NCBI RefSeq assembly: GCF_001921215.1 | Contig: NZ_MSIF01000004.1 | Location: 1-64,000 of the forward strand | DNA from: Actinophytocola xinjiangensis | GTDB lineage: Bacteria; Actinomycetota; Actinomycetes; Mycobacteriales; Pseudonocardiaceae | Length of the DNA: 64,000 bases | Reading direction: 5' to 3' | In this document: one piece after another, positions 55,197 to 63,476 of the stretch | Layout of the letters: each line of letters opens with the position of its first letter | Position numbering within the stretch: position 1 is the first letter of the stretch | Made by a program: the position numbers and the translations under genes | The notes under the pieces: generated by a model | The model's database searches: none | Told to the model about the DNA's origin: nothing | What the model saw: the letters and a program-made list of their open reading frames with translations, nothing else

Positions 55197-56048
55197 TCAC
55201 GTGACCCTCTGCATCGCCCGCTCCCGCCGCTGTGCGACGTTCGATCCGGACTCCTTGCGGGCCATCCGTCGCAGCACCCACGGTGCCACCACGAACCCGA
55301 CCACCGTCCACGCGCCGAGCACGCCGACCATCTCCAGATGCCGCCACGACTCCCCGATCTCCACCGCCGCCAGGTCGGCCGGCAGCATCGCCGACCGCAT
55401 GCCCAGCCCCAGCCAGTACACCGGGAAGACCTGCGCCACCCCCTGCAACCAGTCCGGGAACGACGAGATCGGGTAGAAGATCCCCGAGATCGCCACCAGG
55501 CCCATCACCGGCAACATGATCACACCCGCGTTGCGCGGGTTGGTGAACAGTGACCCGAACACCGCGCCCAGTGGGAGTGTCGCCACCAGCCCGAGCACCA
55601 TCACCCACACCAGGGTCAGCCACGCGGTGACGCTGTCGAGCGCCAGCCCGTCGAGCATGAACACGCTGGGGATCATCACGATCGCCACGCTGACCAGCAT
55701 CATCCCGGCGACCAGCACGATCTTGCCGACCAGGTAGCCGAGCATGCCGTTGGGCACGGCCTTGGCGCGCAGCAGCGTGCCGTCCTCGCGTTCCAGGGCC
55801 AGCGACATCATCAACGTCACCATGCCGCTGAACACGACGTTCATCCCGATCAGGCTGGGCAGTGTGCGGGTGCCGAGCGAGAAGTCGGTGCCGGGCACCG
55901 CCGCGTCGCGCATGAAGAACATGACGACCAGGAAGATCAGCGTCGGGAACAGGTAGTTCCACAGGTCCTGGGAGTTGGTGAACGTGTGCCGCACCTCCAG
56001 GCCGCCGCGCCGCAGCCCGACCCGCAGGGCGTGGGTCATGGTGTTCAC
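55197..56048 (-). CDS. ABC-2 type transporter permease
   Basis: A 283-residue membrane protein with six helices and the ABC-2 pattern. There is a long loop after helix 1 and a segment LALEREDGTLLRAKAVPNGMLGYLVGKI before helix 3. The GTG start overlaps the ATPase stop (GTGA), with GGAGG upstream. It forms an exporter with the preceding ATPase, probably for a drug or lipid. Confidence 0.88.
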   Translation of the reverse strand: MNTMTHALRVGLRRGGLEVRHTFTNSQDLWNYLFPTLIFLVVMFFMRDAAVPGTDFSLGTRTLPSLIGMNVVFSGMVTLMMSLALEREDGTLLRAKAVPNGMLGYLVGKIVLVAGMMLVSVAIVMIPSVFMLDGLALDSVTAWLTLVWVMVLGLVATLPLGAVFGSLFTNPRNAGVIMLPVMGLVAISGIFYPISSFPDWLQGVAQVFPVYWLGLGMRSAMLPADLAAVEIGESWRHLEMVGVLGAWTVVGFVVAPWVLRRMARKESGSNVAQRRERAMQRVT

Positions 56049-57007
56049 CGCGCCACCTCCGTGAAGTCGCGGACCGCCGCGTCGTGTTCGCCGGCCTCGA
56101 ACTGGCGCACCAGCGTCATGTAGACGTCCTCCAGGCTTCCCCGGCGCACCTCCAGGTCGGCGACCCGCTCGTCGTGCTTGCGGAACAGCTCCCGCACGTA
56201 GCCGGTCGCGTCGACCGTGGAGTGCACGAACCGCTGGCCGTCGACCGTCCAGCGGATCTCGGTCTCGGTCGCCAGTTGGCGGGCCAGTTCGTCGGCCGAG
56301 CCGTTGGCGATGATCCGGCCGCCGGCCAGGATGAGGATCCGGTCGGCGAGTTTCTCGGCCTCGTCGAGGTCGTGGGTGGTGAGCAGGATCGTGGTCTGCT
56401 CGTCGGCCAGCCGGTGCACCAGGTCGTGGAACTCGCGGCGGGCCTCCGGGTCGAACCCGGCGGTCGGCTCGTCCAGGAACAGCAGTTCCGGGCGGCCGAC
56501 GATGCCGATGGCGACGTCGAGCCGCCGGCGCTGGCCGCCGGACAGTTTCATGATCTTCTTGTCGGCGTGCTCGGTCAGGCCGACGACCTCGATCAGCTCG
56601 TCCACCGGCCACGGGCGGGTGATTCGCCCGCTGGAGTACGGCAGGTAGTAGTCGCCGAGGTGCGCCAGCAGTTCCCGGACCTTCCACGGCCCGTGGTCGC
56701 GCCAGGACTGGAGCACCACGCCCAGCCGTGCCCGCCAGTTCTCGTTCCCGTGCGCCGGGTCGGTCGCCAGGACGGTGACCTCCCCGGCCGAGCGCATCCG
56801 GAACCCCTCCAGGATCTCGATGGTCGTCGTCTTGCCGGCCCCGTTGGGACCGAGCAGGGCGACGACCTCCCCCGGACGGGCCGTGAAGTTCACCCCTGTG
56901 AGGACGTCTGTCGTCCCGTATCGCATCCGTAGGTCACGAACGTCGAGCACGAGGTCATCCTCGGGCCGGCGCACGTCCCGCGCCGGCGCCTCGTCCACCA
57001 CGGCCAC
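56045..57007 (-). CDS. ABC transporter ATPase (DrrA-like)
   Basis: A 320-residue ATPase. Walker A LLGPNGAGKTTTIEIL, Q-loop VVLQSW, signature KLSGGQRRRLDVA, Walker B LLFLDEPTAGFDPEA and switch His in LLTTHDLDEAE are intact. A C-terminal about 90-residue domain is typical of antibiotic exporters. GTG start after AGGAGG. First gene of an ATPase-permease-XRE operon. Confidence 0.92.
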   Translation of the reverse strand: MAVVDEAPARDVRRPEDDLVLDVRDLRMRYGTTDVLTGVNFTARPGEVVALLGPNGAGKTTTIEILEGFRMRSAGEVTVLATDPAHGNENWRARLGVVLQSWRDHGPWKVRELLAHLGDYYLPYSSGRITRPWPVDELIEVVGLTEHADKKIMKLSGGQRRRLDVAIGIVGRPELLFLDEPTAGFDPEARREFHDLVHRLADEQTTILLTTHDLDEAEKLADRILILAGGRIIANGSADELARQLATETEIRWTVDGQRFVHSTVDATGYVRELFRKHDERVADLEVRRGSLEDVYMTLVRQFEAGEHDAAVRDFTEVAR

Positions 57008-57017
57008 ACCCCACCTC

Positions 57018-57044
57018 CTATCGAACGTGTCGGTTGAACGATAG
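57018..57044. promoter_or_regulatory. Inverted repeat in the ABC-XRE operon leader
   Basis: CTATCG...CGATAG bounds a 27-base element containing two GAACG copies, directly upstream of the ATPase ribosome site. A candidate XRE operator. Confidence 0.5.
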
Positions 57045-57070
57045 CAGGTGTACTACATATTGACGCGGCC

Positions 57071-57883
57071 CTACTCCGAGGTTGGGCCGGAGAACGTGGG
57101 CCGCCGCTTCTCCCGGATGGCCGCGACGCCTTCGGCCACGTCCGGGCCGTCGAAGCCGAGGAACTCCAGGCCCAGCGACGCGTCGAAGATCGGCCCGGCC
57201 TGGCGCAGCCAGTTGTTGAGCGCGTACTTGGTGAACCGGATCGCCGACTGGGACCCGGACGCGAGCCGCCGGGCGACCTTGCGCGCCGTGTCGTGCAGGT
57301 CGGCCTGCTCGACGCACAGCGACACCAGGCCGATCCGCTCGGCCTCCTCGCCGGAGAGCGGCTCACACGTCAGCAGGTGGTACTTGGCCTTGGCCATCCC
57401 GCACAGCAGCGGCCAGACGATCGCCGCGTGGTCGCCGGCGGCCACCCCGAGCTTGGTGTGCCCGTCGATGAGCCGGGCGTCGCGCGCGGCGATCGACACG
57501 TCGGCGAGCAGCCCGGCGACCAGCCCGGCGCCCACGGCCGGCCCTTCGATCGCCGACACCACCGGCTTCGAGCAGTTGATCACGTTGTAGACGAGGTCGC
57601 GTGCCTCGCGCAGCACCCGCAGGCGCACGGCGAAGTCCTGCGCCATGTCGGTGACCAGGTCAAGGTCGCCGCCGGCGGAGAACACCCCGTCGGTGCCGCG
57701 GATGATCGCCACCCGCACGTCGGGGTCGCGGTCGACGGTCTGCCACACCGAGGCGAGGTCGCGGTGGCCCTCGTGCCCGACGGCGTTGAGCCGTCCCGGC
57801 GCGGACATGCTGATTTCCAGGATCCCGTCGCCGAGGTCGGCGAAGCGCAGGCTGGCGTACTGAGTGGAGTAGTCATACACCAC
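57071..57883 (-). CDS. Enoyl-CoA hydratase/isomerase family protein
   Basis: A crotonase-fold protein of about 270 residues. [12 protein letters not shown] forms the oxyanion hole, and [22 protein letters not shown] is the CoA-binding region. At the position of the second catalytic Glu the sequence reads [12 protein letters not shown], so that Glu is absent and hydratase activity is uncertain. The start is unclear: GTG 57883 begins after the siderophore-interacting protein stop, GTG 57904 would overlap it. It is the last gene of the siderophore minus-strand operon, where its role is not obvious. Confidence 0.75.
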   Translation of the reverse strand: MVYDYSTQYASLRFADLGDGILEISMSAPGRLNAVGHEGHRDLASVWQTVDRDPDVRVAIIRGTDGVFSAGGDLDLVTDMAQDFAVRLRVLREARDLVYNVINCSKPVVSAIEGPAVGAGLVAGLLADVSIAARDARLIDGHTKLGVAAGDHAAIVWPLLCGMAKAKYHLLTCEPLSGEEAERIGLVSLCVEQADLHDTARKVARRLASGSQSAIRFTKYALNNWLRQAGPIFDASLGLEFLGFDGPDVAEGVAAIREKRRPTFSGPTSE

Positions 57884-57890
57884 CCCATGC

Positions 57891-58691
57891 TTACTCCAGG
57901 GCACTCCCGAGCAGCCAGTACCCCGCGAAGTAGATCAGCTCCTTGTCGATGTCCCGCTCGGTGACCAGGTGCCGGCGCAGGTCCTTGATGGCGCTGGACT
58001 CGCCGGCCAGCCACAGGTAGGGGCGCCCGGTGGGCAGGGTGGTGGCCCGGATGGCGTCGCACAGCAGCCCGCCGCTGGTCGCCGGTCGCCCGGCGCGGCA
58101 CAGCCAGGTGATCCGCAGGTCGGCCTCGGTGTCCAGCGGCATCATCTCGGCGGCCGAGTCGACCTCGACGAAGGCGTGCACCGGCATCCCGGCGGGCAGC
58201 GACTCGATGATCGACGCGATGGCCGGCAGCGCCGTGTCGTCGCCGGCGAGCAGCAGCCACTCGGTGTCGGCCGGCGGGGCGAACTCGTAGCCGAGGATCT
58301 CCTCGTGGTCGGCGTCGGGCGCGAGGATCGCCACCCGGTCGCCCGGCCGGGCGGCGCCGGCCCAGGTCGAGCCGGGACCGGTGTCGCCGTGCAGCACCAT
58401 GTCGACGTCCAGTTCGGGGATCTCGGGCCGGAAGTGGCGCACGGTGTAGGTGCGCATGAACGGCCGCCGGCCCTCGGGCATCGCGCGGTACTCGGTGTAC
58501 CAGTTCTCGCCCTCCGGCACGACCGGGTCGGTCTGGCCGGGCAGTGGGAAGAACAGCTTGATCCGCTGGTCGAGCCCGGCGCTGACGGTGCCGGCGAGGT
58601 CCGGCCCGCCGAAGGTGACCCGGACCTGGTGCGGGGTGAGCCGCCGCAGGGCGACCACCTCGGCACGGAACAGCGTGTAGGACTGGCTCAT
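57891..58691 (-). CDS. Siderophore-interacting protein (FAD/NAD(P)H reductase)
   Basis: A 266-residue ferric-siderophore reductase. The FAD-binding motif is [11 protein letters not shown], with [19 protein letters not shown] and [19 protein letters not shown] in the SIP C-terminal domain. It reduces imported ferric siderophore to free iron in the cytoplasm. ATG overlaps the stop of the hydroxylase gene (ATGA). Confidence 0.92.
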   Translation of the reverse strand: MSQSYTLFRAEVVALRRLTPHQVRVTFGGPDLAGTVSAGLDQRIKLFFPLPGQTDPVVPEGENWYTEYRAMPEGRRPFMRTYTVRHFRPEIPELDVDMVLHGDTGPGSTWAGAARPGDRVAILAPDADHEEILGYEFAPPADTEWLLLAGDDTALPAIASIIESLPAGMPVHAFVEVDSAAEMMPLDTEADLRITWLCRAGRPATSGGLLCDAIRATTLPTGRPYLWLAGESSAIKDLRRHLVTERDIDKELIYFAGYWLLGSALE

Positions 58692-60019
58692 GGTGTGCTC
58701 CAACCGGCGGAGGCCAGGGGACTGGCGAGGGGGGCGGCGCGCTCGGCGGTGATCGACCGCAGGATCTGTCCGACGCGCACCGCGGTCGTGGACAGCAGGG
58801 ACGAGGAGATCCCGTGGGAGTGTTCGGTGCTGCCCTGGAGGTACAGCCCGGCACGGAGTTCGTCGTCGGTGTCGAGGCGGTAGTCGCGGGCGACCATCGG
58901 GCGGCCCTGGTCGTCGTGGCGGCACAGCGCGGCCAGGTCGCCGAGCAGGCGCAGCGGGTCGGCCGGGCGGTAGCCGGTGGCGTAGACGAGCAGGTCGCAG
59001 TCGAGCACGGTGCGCTGCTGGGTGGCCAGTGACTCGACGGTGACCCGCACGGTCTCGGCGTTCTCCTCGGCGCGCAGCACGCGGGAGACGTTGAGCAGCC
59101 GCAGCCGACGCGGGCCGCGCAGCCGTTCCTGGTAGAGCCGGCGGGACAGTTCCTCGATGAGGTCGGTGTCCACGACCGAGTAGTTCGTGTTGGCGTGGTA
59201 GCCGAGGATCATCTCCTTGACCTGCTCGGGCGCGCCGTGGAAGTGGTCGATGGCCTCCGGGTCGAACACGCGGTTGGCCAGCGGGGTGTCGTCGGCGGGG
59301 CTGTAGCCGTAGCGGGAGAACACCCCGTAGACCTCGGCGCGCGGGAAGCGGTCGTGCAGGAACTTGGTGACCTCGGCGGCGCTCTGGCCGGCGCCGACGA
59401 CCGCCACCCGGCGCGGGTCGCCGCCCAGCCGTTCGACGTGGGTGAGCAGGTCGCGGTTGTGCCACACCCTGGTCGACAGTCGCGCGCCGTCGGGCAGGCG
59501 GGGTTCCAGGCCGAGGCCGAGGACCACGTTGCGGGTGCGGTAGGTGGTGACGGTGGTGCCGTGGCGGGCGATGACGTCCAGGGCGCGGACGGTGCCGGCC
59601 TCGGTCACCGGCTCGACGGCGATGACCTCACGGTCGTAGCGCACGGAGTCGGCCAGGCGTCCGGCCGCCCATTCGAGGTAGTCGTGGAACTCGATCCGCA
59701 GTGGGAACAGGGATTTCTGGTTGATGAACTCGACGAGCCGGCCGGCGCCGTGCAGATAGGACAGGAAGCTGAACTCGCTGGTCGGGTTGCGCATGGTGAC
59801 CAGGTCCTTGAGGAACGAGACCTGCATCGTCGCGTCCTCGATGAGCATGCCCCGGTGCCAGCCGAACCGTTGCTGGCGTTCGAGGAACAGGGCGTTGACC
59901 GGGGCGGCGGACCGCTGGTTGTGTTCGTGGACGGCGATCGCCAGGGCGAGGTTCGACGGTCCGAACCCGACGCCGACGACGTCGAGGACCGGTGTCGCGT
60001 CGGTGGTGTGCTCCGGCAT
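58688..60019 (-). CDS. L-ornithine/L-lysine N-monooxygenase
   Basis: A 443-residue flavin hydroxylase. The FAD fold VVGVGFGPSNLALAIAV, the conserved QVSFLKDLVTMRNPTSEFSFLSYL, the NADPH site VAVVGAGQSAAEV and LLVYATGYRP are intact. It makes the hydroxamate precursor N5-hydroxyornithine (or N6-hydroxylysine). ATG 60019 follows AGAGGA. An iron box lies 26 bases upstream. The divergent formyltransferase suggests N5-formyl-N5-hydroxyornithine as product. Confidence 0.92.
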   Translation of the reverse strand: MPEHTTDATPVLDVVGVGFGPSNLALAIAVHEHNQRSAAPVNALFLERQQRFGWHRGMLIEDATMQVSFLKDLVTMRNPTSEFSFLSYLHGAGRLVEFINQKSLFPLRIEFHDYLEWAAGRLADSVRYDREVIAVEPVTEAGTVRALDVIARHGTTVTTYRTRNVVLGLGLEPRLPDGARLSTRVWHNRDLLTHVERLGGDPRRVAVVGAGQSAAEVTKFLHDRFPRAEVYGVFSRYGYSPADDTPLANRVFDPEAIDHFHGAPEQVKEMILGYHANTNYSVVDTDLIEELSRRLYQERLRGPRRLRLLNVSRVLRAEENAETVRVTVESLATQQRTVLDCDLLVYATGYRPADPLRLLGDLAALCRHDDQGRPMVARDYRLDTDDELRAGLYLQGSTEHSHGISSSLLSTTAVRVGQILRSITAERAAPLASPLASAGWSTP

Positions 60020-60044
60020 CAACCATCCTCTCCTCGACTTCAAT

Positions 60045-60063
60045 GGAGGTAAGCCTAACCTAA
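60045..60063. promoter_or_regulatory. IdeR/DmdR iron box
   Basis: GGAGGTAAGCCTAACCTAA matches the TTAGGTTAGGCTAACCTAA consensus at 15 of 19 positions, between the divergent hydroxylase and formyltransferase genes. A weaker copy (12 of 19) lies at 60074-60092. Iron-loaded repressor here would shut both transcripts. Confidence 0.85.
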
Positions 60064-60136
60064 TCGATTACGGTAAGGGTAGGCTCGCTTCGCCTGAGTT
60101 ACGGCTCACAGTCGGCGTCGTCGAAGGGGTACTGAC

Positions 60137-61084
60137 ATGCGCGTGGTCCTGTTCGGGTACCAGACCTGGGGGTACCGCACACTCGAGGCGTTACTGGCCT
60201 CCGAGCACGAGGTCGTGCTCGCGGTGAGCCACCCGGCCTCCGACCACGCCTACGAGTCGATCTGGAGCGACTCGGTGGCGGATCTGGCGCGGGACAACGG
60301 AATTCCGGTCGTGCTGCGCAACCGGCCGGACGAGGACGTGGTGGCCGCGGTGAAGAACGCCGAACCGGACATCATCGTCGCGAACAACTGGCGCACCTGG
60401 ATCCCGCCGCACCTCTACGACCTTCCCCGGCACGGCACGCTGAACGTGCACGACTCGCTGCTGCCCGCCTACGCCGGCTTCGCGCCGGTGATCTGGGCGC
60501 TGATCAACGGCGAGGCCGAGGTCGGCGTGACCGCGCACCTGATGAACGAGACCCTCGACGCCGGCGACATCGTGTTGCAGCGCGCGGTCGCGGTCGGCCC
60601 GACCGACACCGCGACCGACCTGTTCCACCGCACGGTCGACCTCATCGGACCGATCGTGGTGGACGCGCTGGCGCTGATCGCCGCCGGGCAGCGCGACTTC
60701 CTCGTCCAGGACCCGTCGCGGGCGAGTTTCTTCCACAAGCGGTCCATCGAGGACAGTCGGCTGGACCTCACGTGGCCGGCGGCGGACCTGGAACGCTTCG
60801 TGCGCGCCCAGTCCGACCCGTACCCGAACGCCTTCTGCTACCACGGGAGCACCCGGCTGCGGATCATCGAGGCGGCGGTGTCGGCCAAGCGCTACGGCGG
60901 CACCCCCGGCCGGATCTTCATCCGCGAGGGGGACGGCGTTGCGGTCGTGGCCGGCGCGGACGCCCGCTTCGGCCGCAACCACGCGCTGCTGGTGCGCCGG
61001 GTGCGCCTGGACGACGGGACGGAGCTGACCGCGCCGGAGTACTTCCGCCGGATGGGCGGTTATCTGACCTCACATCCGGCCTGA
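60137..61084 (+). CDS. N5-hydroxyornithine formyltransferase-like protein
   Basis: A 315-residue formyltransferase. The N-terminal domain has the folate-site pattern IIVANNWRTWIPPHLYDLPRHGTLNVHDSLLPAYAGFAPV (Asn-His-Asp triad positions) and AHLMNETLDAGDIVLQ. A C-terminal OB-like domain follows. It resembles methionyl-tRNA formyltransferase, but context (divergent ornithine hydroxylase, shared iron box) assigns it to a hydroxamate siderophore like coelichelin or erythrochelin pathways. No NRPS or transporter is adjacent. Confidence 0.85.
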   Translation: MRVVLFGYQTWGYRTLEALLASEHEVVLAVSHPASDHAYESIWSDSVADLARDNGIPVVLRNRPDEDVVAAVKNAEPDIIVANNWRTWIPPHLYDLPRHGTLNVHDSLLPAYAGFAPVIWALINGEAEVGVTAHLMNETLDAGDIVLQRAVAVGPTDTATDLFHRTVDLIGPIVVDALALIAAGQRDFLVQDPSRASFFHKRSIEDSRLDLTWPAADLERFVRAQSDPYPNAFCYHGSTRLRIIEAAVSAKRYGGTPGRIFIREGDGVAVVAGADARFGRNHALLVRRVRLDDGTELTAPEYFRRMGGYLTSHPA

Positions 61085-61109
61085 CCGCCGCCGTCGTGAC
61101 GGTTTGCTA

Positions 61110-61122
61110 AGTTCAGCGAACT
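61110..61122. promoter_or_regulatory. Palindrome upstream of the MBL-fold gene
   Basis: AGTTC-agc-GAACT, perfect five-base arms in AT-richer DNA, 23 bases before the chosen ATG. TetR-like size; the regulator is not encoded nearby. Confidence 0.45.
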
Positions 61123-61144
61123 AACGACTACGGGGGTGTCCCGC

Positions 61145-62161
61145 ATGGCGGACCAGGCCTGGACCGAACCCGGTGCCTTCGAGGTCGGCAAGGGCGTGTG
61201 GCGCATTCCGCTGCCGCTGCCGACCGACGGGCTGCGGGCGGTCAACGTCTACGCGATCGAGGCCGACGACGGGCTGGTGCTCATCGACTCCGGCTGGGCG
61301 CTGGACGTGGCCCGCGAGGTGTTCGAGCGGGCACTGGGCGGCATCGGCCGCGACTTCGGCGACATCAGCCGGTTTCTGGTCACCCACGTCCACCGCGACC
61401 ACTACACGCTGGCGATCACGCTGCGCCGCGAGTTCGGGTCCCGGGTGGCGTTGGGGATCGGCGAGCAGCCGTCGCTGCGGCGGATCATGACCGGGCGGAT
61501 GGACGGCCAGGCGCGGCAGATGGTCCGCTGGGGCGCGGCGCCGCTGATGTCGTTGTGGGCCGACGAGTTGGGCGTGCGCACCGACAGGTCCCGGGCGCGG
61601 TCGATCTTCGAGGAGCCCGACGAGTGGATCGACGGGCTGACCAAGGTCGAGGTCGGTGACCGCACGCTGGTCGCGGTGCCGACCCCCGGGCACACCCAGG
61701 GGCACGTGGTGTTCGTCGACGAGCAGGCGGGGGTGCTGTTCGCCGGCGACCACGTGCTGCCGCACATCACGCCGTCGATCGGGTTCGAGTCGGAGCCGGC
61801 GCGGCTGCCGCTCGGGGACTACCTGGACAGCCTCAACCTGCTGCGCACCTACCCTGACCTGCGGTTGTTGCCGGCGCATGGGCCGGTCGCGCCGAGCGTG
61901 CACGCGCGGGTGGACGAACTGCTGGCCCACCACGAGGAACGGCTCGACGCCACCGAGCAGGCCGTGCGGGACGGCGCGGGGACGGCCTACGAAGCGGCGC
62001 AGCGGCTGGGGTGGACCCGCCGGCAGCGCCGCTTCGACGAACTCGACCTGTTCAACCAGACCCTCGCGGCCGGCGAAACGGCGGCACACCTCGACGTTCT
62101 CGTGGTACGCGGCCGGCTTCGCTCATCCACAGTGGACGGCGTGGTCGAGTATTCCGTGTGA
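61145..62161 (+). CDS. Metallo-beta-lactamase-fold hydrolase
   Basis: A 338-residue protein. THVHRDHYT is the HxHxDH zinc motif, VPTPGHTQGHVVFVDE and LFAGDHVLPHITPSIGFE supply the third and fourth metal ligands, and LLPAHGPV the last His. A C-terminal helical domain (about 260-338) resembles the winged-helix tail of LACTB2-like members. It probably hydrolyses a thioester or similar bond. GTG 61136 is an alternative start; ATG 61145 has GGGGG eight bases upstream. Confidence 0.85.
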   Translation: MADQAWTEPGAFEVGKGVWRIPLPLPTDGLRAVNVYAIEADDGLVLIDSGWALDVAREVFERALGGIGRDFGDISRFLVTHVHRDHYTLAITLRREFGSRVALGIGEQPSLRRIMTGRMDGQARQMVRWGAAPLMSLWADELGVRTDRSRARSIFEEPDEWIDGLTKVEVGDRTLVAVPTPGHTQGHVVFVDEQAGVLFAGDHVLPHITPSIGFESEPARLPLGDYLDSLNLLRTYPDLRLLPAHGPVAPSVHARVDELLAHHEERLDATEQAVRDGAGTAYEAAQRLGWTRRQRRFDELDLFNQTLAAGETAAHLDVLVVRGRLRSSTVDGVVEYSV

Positions 62162-62169
62162 CGAACCCG

Positions 62170-62385
62170 TCAGTCCTCGGTGGACCGGGTCTGGCCGGAC
62201 TCGTCCATGGTGTCCAGGCCGAGCATCGCCAACAGGTTCGCGCAGTCCGCGGCGTCACTGGAGTGGTAGGCGACGGTGCGCGCTGCCTTACGGTTCTGGA
62301 CCGCGTAGTGCATTCTCTCGCTCGCCCGGGCCTCGGCGAAGCGGCCTTGCTCGATCGTCGGGCTGGCGTGTCTTGCCCAGGTCAT
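62170..62385 (-). CDS. Small conserved actinobacterial protein
   Basis: A 71-residue protein with a recognisable C-terminal pattern AARTVAYHSSDAADCANLLAMLGLD shared by many short actinobacterial proteins of unknown role. AAAGG lies before the ATG at 62385. Convergent with the MBL-fold gene, eight bases apart. Confidence 0.7.
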   Translation of the reverse strand: MTWARHASPTIEQGRFAEARASERMHYAVQNRKAARTVAYHSSDAADCANLLAMLGLDTMDESGQTRSTED

Positions 62386-62681
62386 GCGGCACCTTTCTGA
62401 TCGGCCCACCGGTTCGGCGAGCGCCAAGTCGCAGCGTCGCGCCGTTGCGTGCCGGTGGGCACCAACGGCCCCTCGCGGCCCCTCCGGCCGATGAAACCGG
62501 GGAACTCCCGACGCCGGGAATCCTGACATCAGGCCTGCGGGACACACCACCCCGTGAGCCTTCCGGCCGCTCCCAAAGATCTTCTGAACTTTGCCGCACT
62601 ACCAGGTGAATGCGGGTTTTGCAAAGGCGATTAACGCTTTTTCCCAGTGTTCCCGGTTATTCAGACAGGCACGGACGGGAT
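62386..62681. other. Intergenic region of about 300 bases with one hairpin
   Basis: No reading frame here looks real. The right third is AT-richer. It should hold the promoter of the small conserved protein and the 3' end of the SWIM-helicase transcript. Apart from the hairpin at 62623-62641 I see nothing definite. Confidence 0.5.
62623..62641 (-). terminator. Weak intrinsic terminator after the SWIM gene
   Basis: AAAGGCG-attaa-CGCTTTT, seven pairs including one G-U, 41 bases beyond the SWIM stop codon. Confidence 0.45.
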
Positions 62682-63476
62682 TCAACCGGTCACGTGCGGT
62701 TGCCGTTCCTCCGTTGTCAGCAACGCGCTGAGCCGGGTGGCGAGATCACTCTCCGCGCCTGATTCGTCGCGCAGAAGCAATTCCCGGGCGCGGCTCATCG
62801 CCAGCGCGGCGGCCTCGGTGAGTGCCGCCGGATCGATTCCGGGCGCTTGCGGGAACACCGGTGGGAACACGTGGCGTGTGCGGTCGTGCGCGTTCGGTGT
62901 CGGTGGCTCGGGTGTCACCGTGCGCTCACGCAACTCGTCGGTGAGCGCCTGCTGCGCGCGCCCGCGCAGGAGCAGCAGCAGGAACGGGTCGGCGTCGAGC
63001 AGCCACGAGGTCTGGAAGCAGACCGCCGCCGCGTGCTGGCACATCTCCCAGTCCGGGCAGTCGCACTCGCCGCGCAGGTCACCGAGTCCTGGCAGCAGCG
63101 GCACGTCGGCGTCGGCCGCCGCCTCGACCAGTTCGTGGGGCATGTCCCGGTCGAGCAGCGCGGCGATGTGCCCGGCCTTGGCGGCGACCTCGTCGAGGAA
63201 ACGCTGCCACTGCGCGTCGTCGAGCCGGTCGACCACCACCACCGTGTGGTGCACCGCTTCCGCGTCGGTGACCTGGGCGGTGAGCCGGCCATGGCTCACG
63301 GTGATCGGGCCGACCCGCCCGGCGTAGGCGAGGCGGCGACCGGCCTTGAGCGGTTCGGCGTCCAGCGCGGTCTCGGTCATCGCGCGCAACCACTCGCGGC
63401 CCCACCAGGTGCGGGCGAAGTGGCCGGGGCGCCGCTTGGTCGCGGGGAAGGCCGGGAAACCGATGGCGTCGCTCAT
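62682..63476 (-). CDS. SWIM zinc-finger protein
   Basis: A 264-residue protein. The SWIM motif is CDCPDWEMCQHAAAV (C-x-C-xn-C-x-H) near residue 140, preceded by the family segment FARTWWGREWLRAM and RRLAYAGRVG. Such proteins accompany SNF2 helicases in actinobacteria. ATG overlaps the helicase stop (ATGA), so the pair is co-translated. Probably a DNA-binding partner in repair or chromosome remodelling. Confidence 0.88.
   Translation of the reverse strand: MSDAIGFPAFPATKRRPGHFARTWWGREWLRAMTETALDAEPLKAGRRLAYAGRVGPITVSHGRLTAQVTDAEAVHHTVVVVDRLDDAQWQRFLDEVAAKAGHIAALLDRDMPHELVEAAADADVPLLPGLGDLRGECDCPDWEMCQHAAAVCFQTSWLLDADPFLLLLLRGRAQQALTDELRERTVTPEPPTPNAHDRTRHVFPPVFPQAPGIDPAALTEAAALAMSRARELLLRDESGAESDLATRLSALLTTEERQPHVTG

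Noticed and set aside
62680-62700. GGATTCAACC-like tRNA T-arm
   Set aside because: No acceptor, D or anticodon stem can be built around it, and it covers the end of the SWIM gene.
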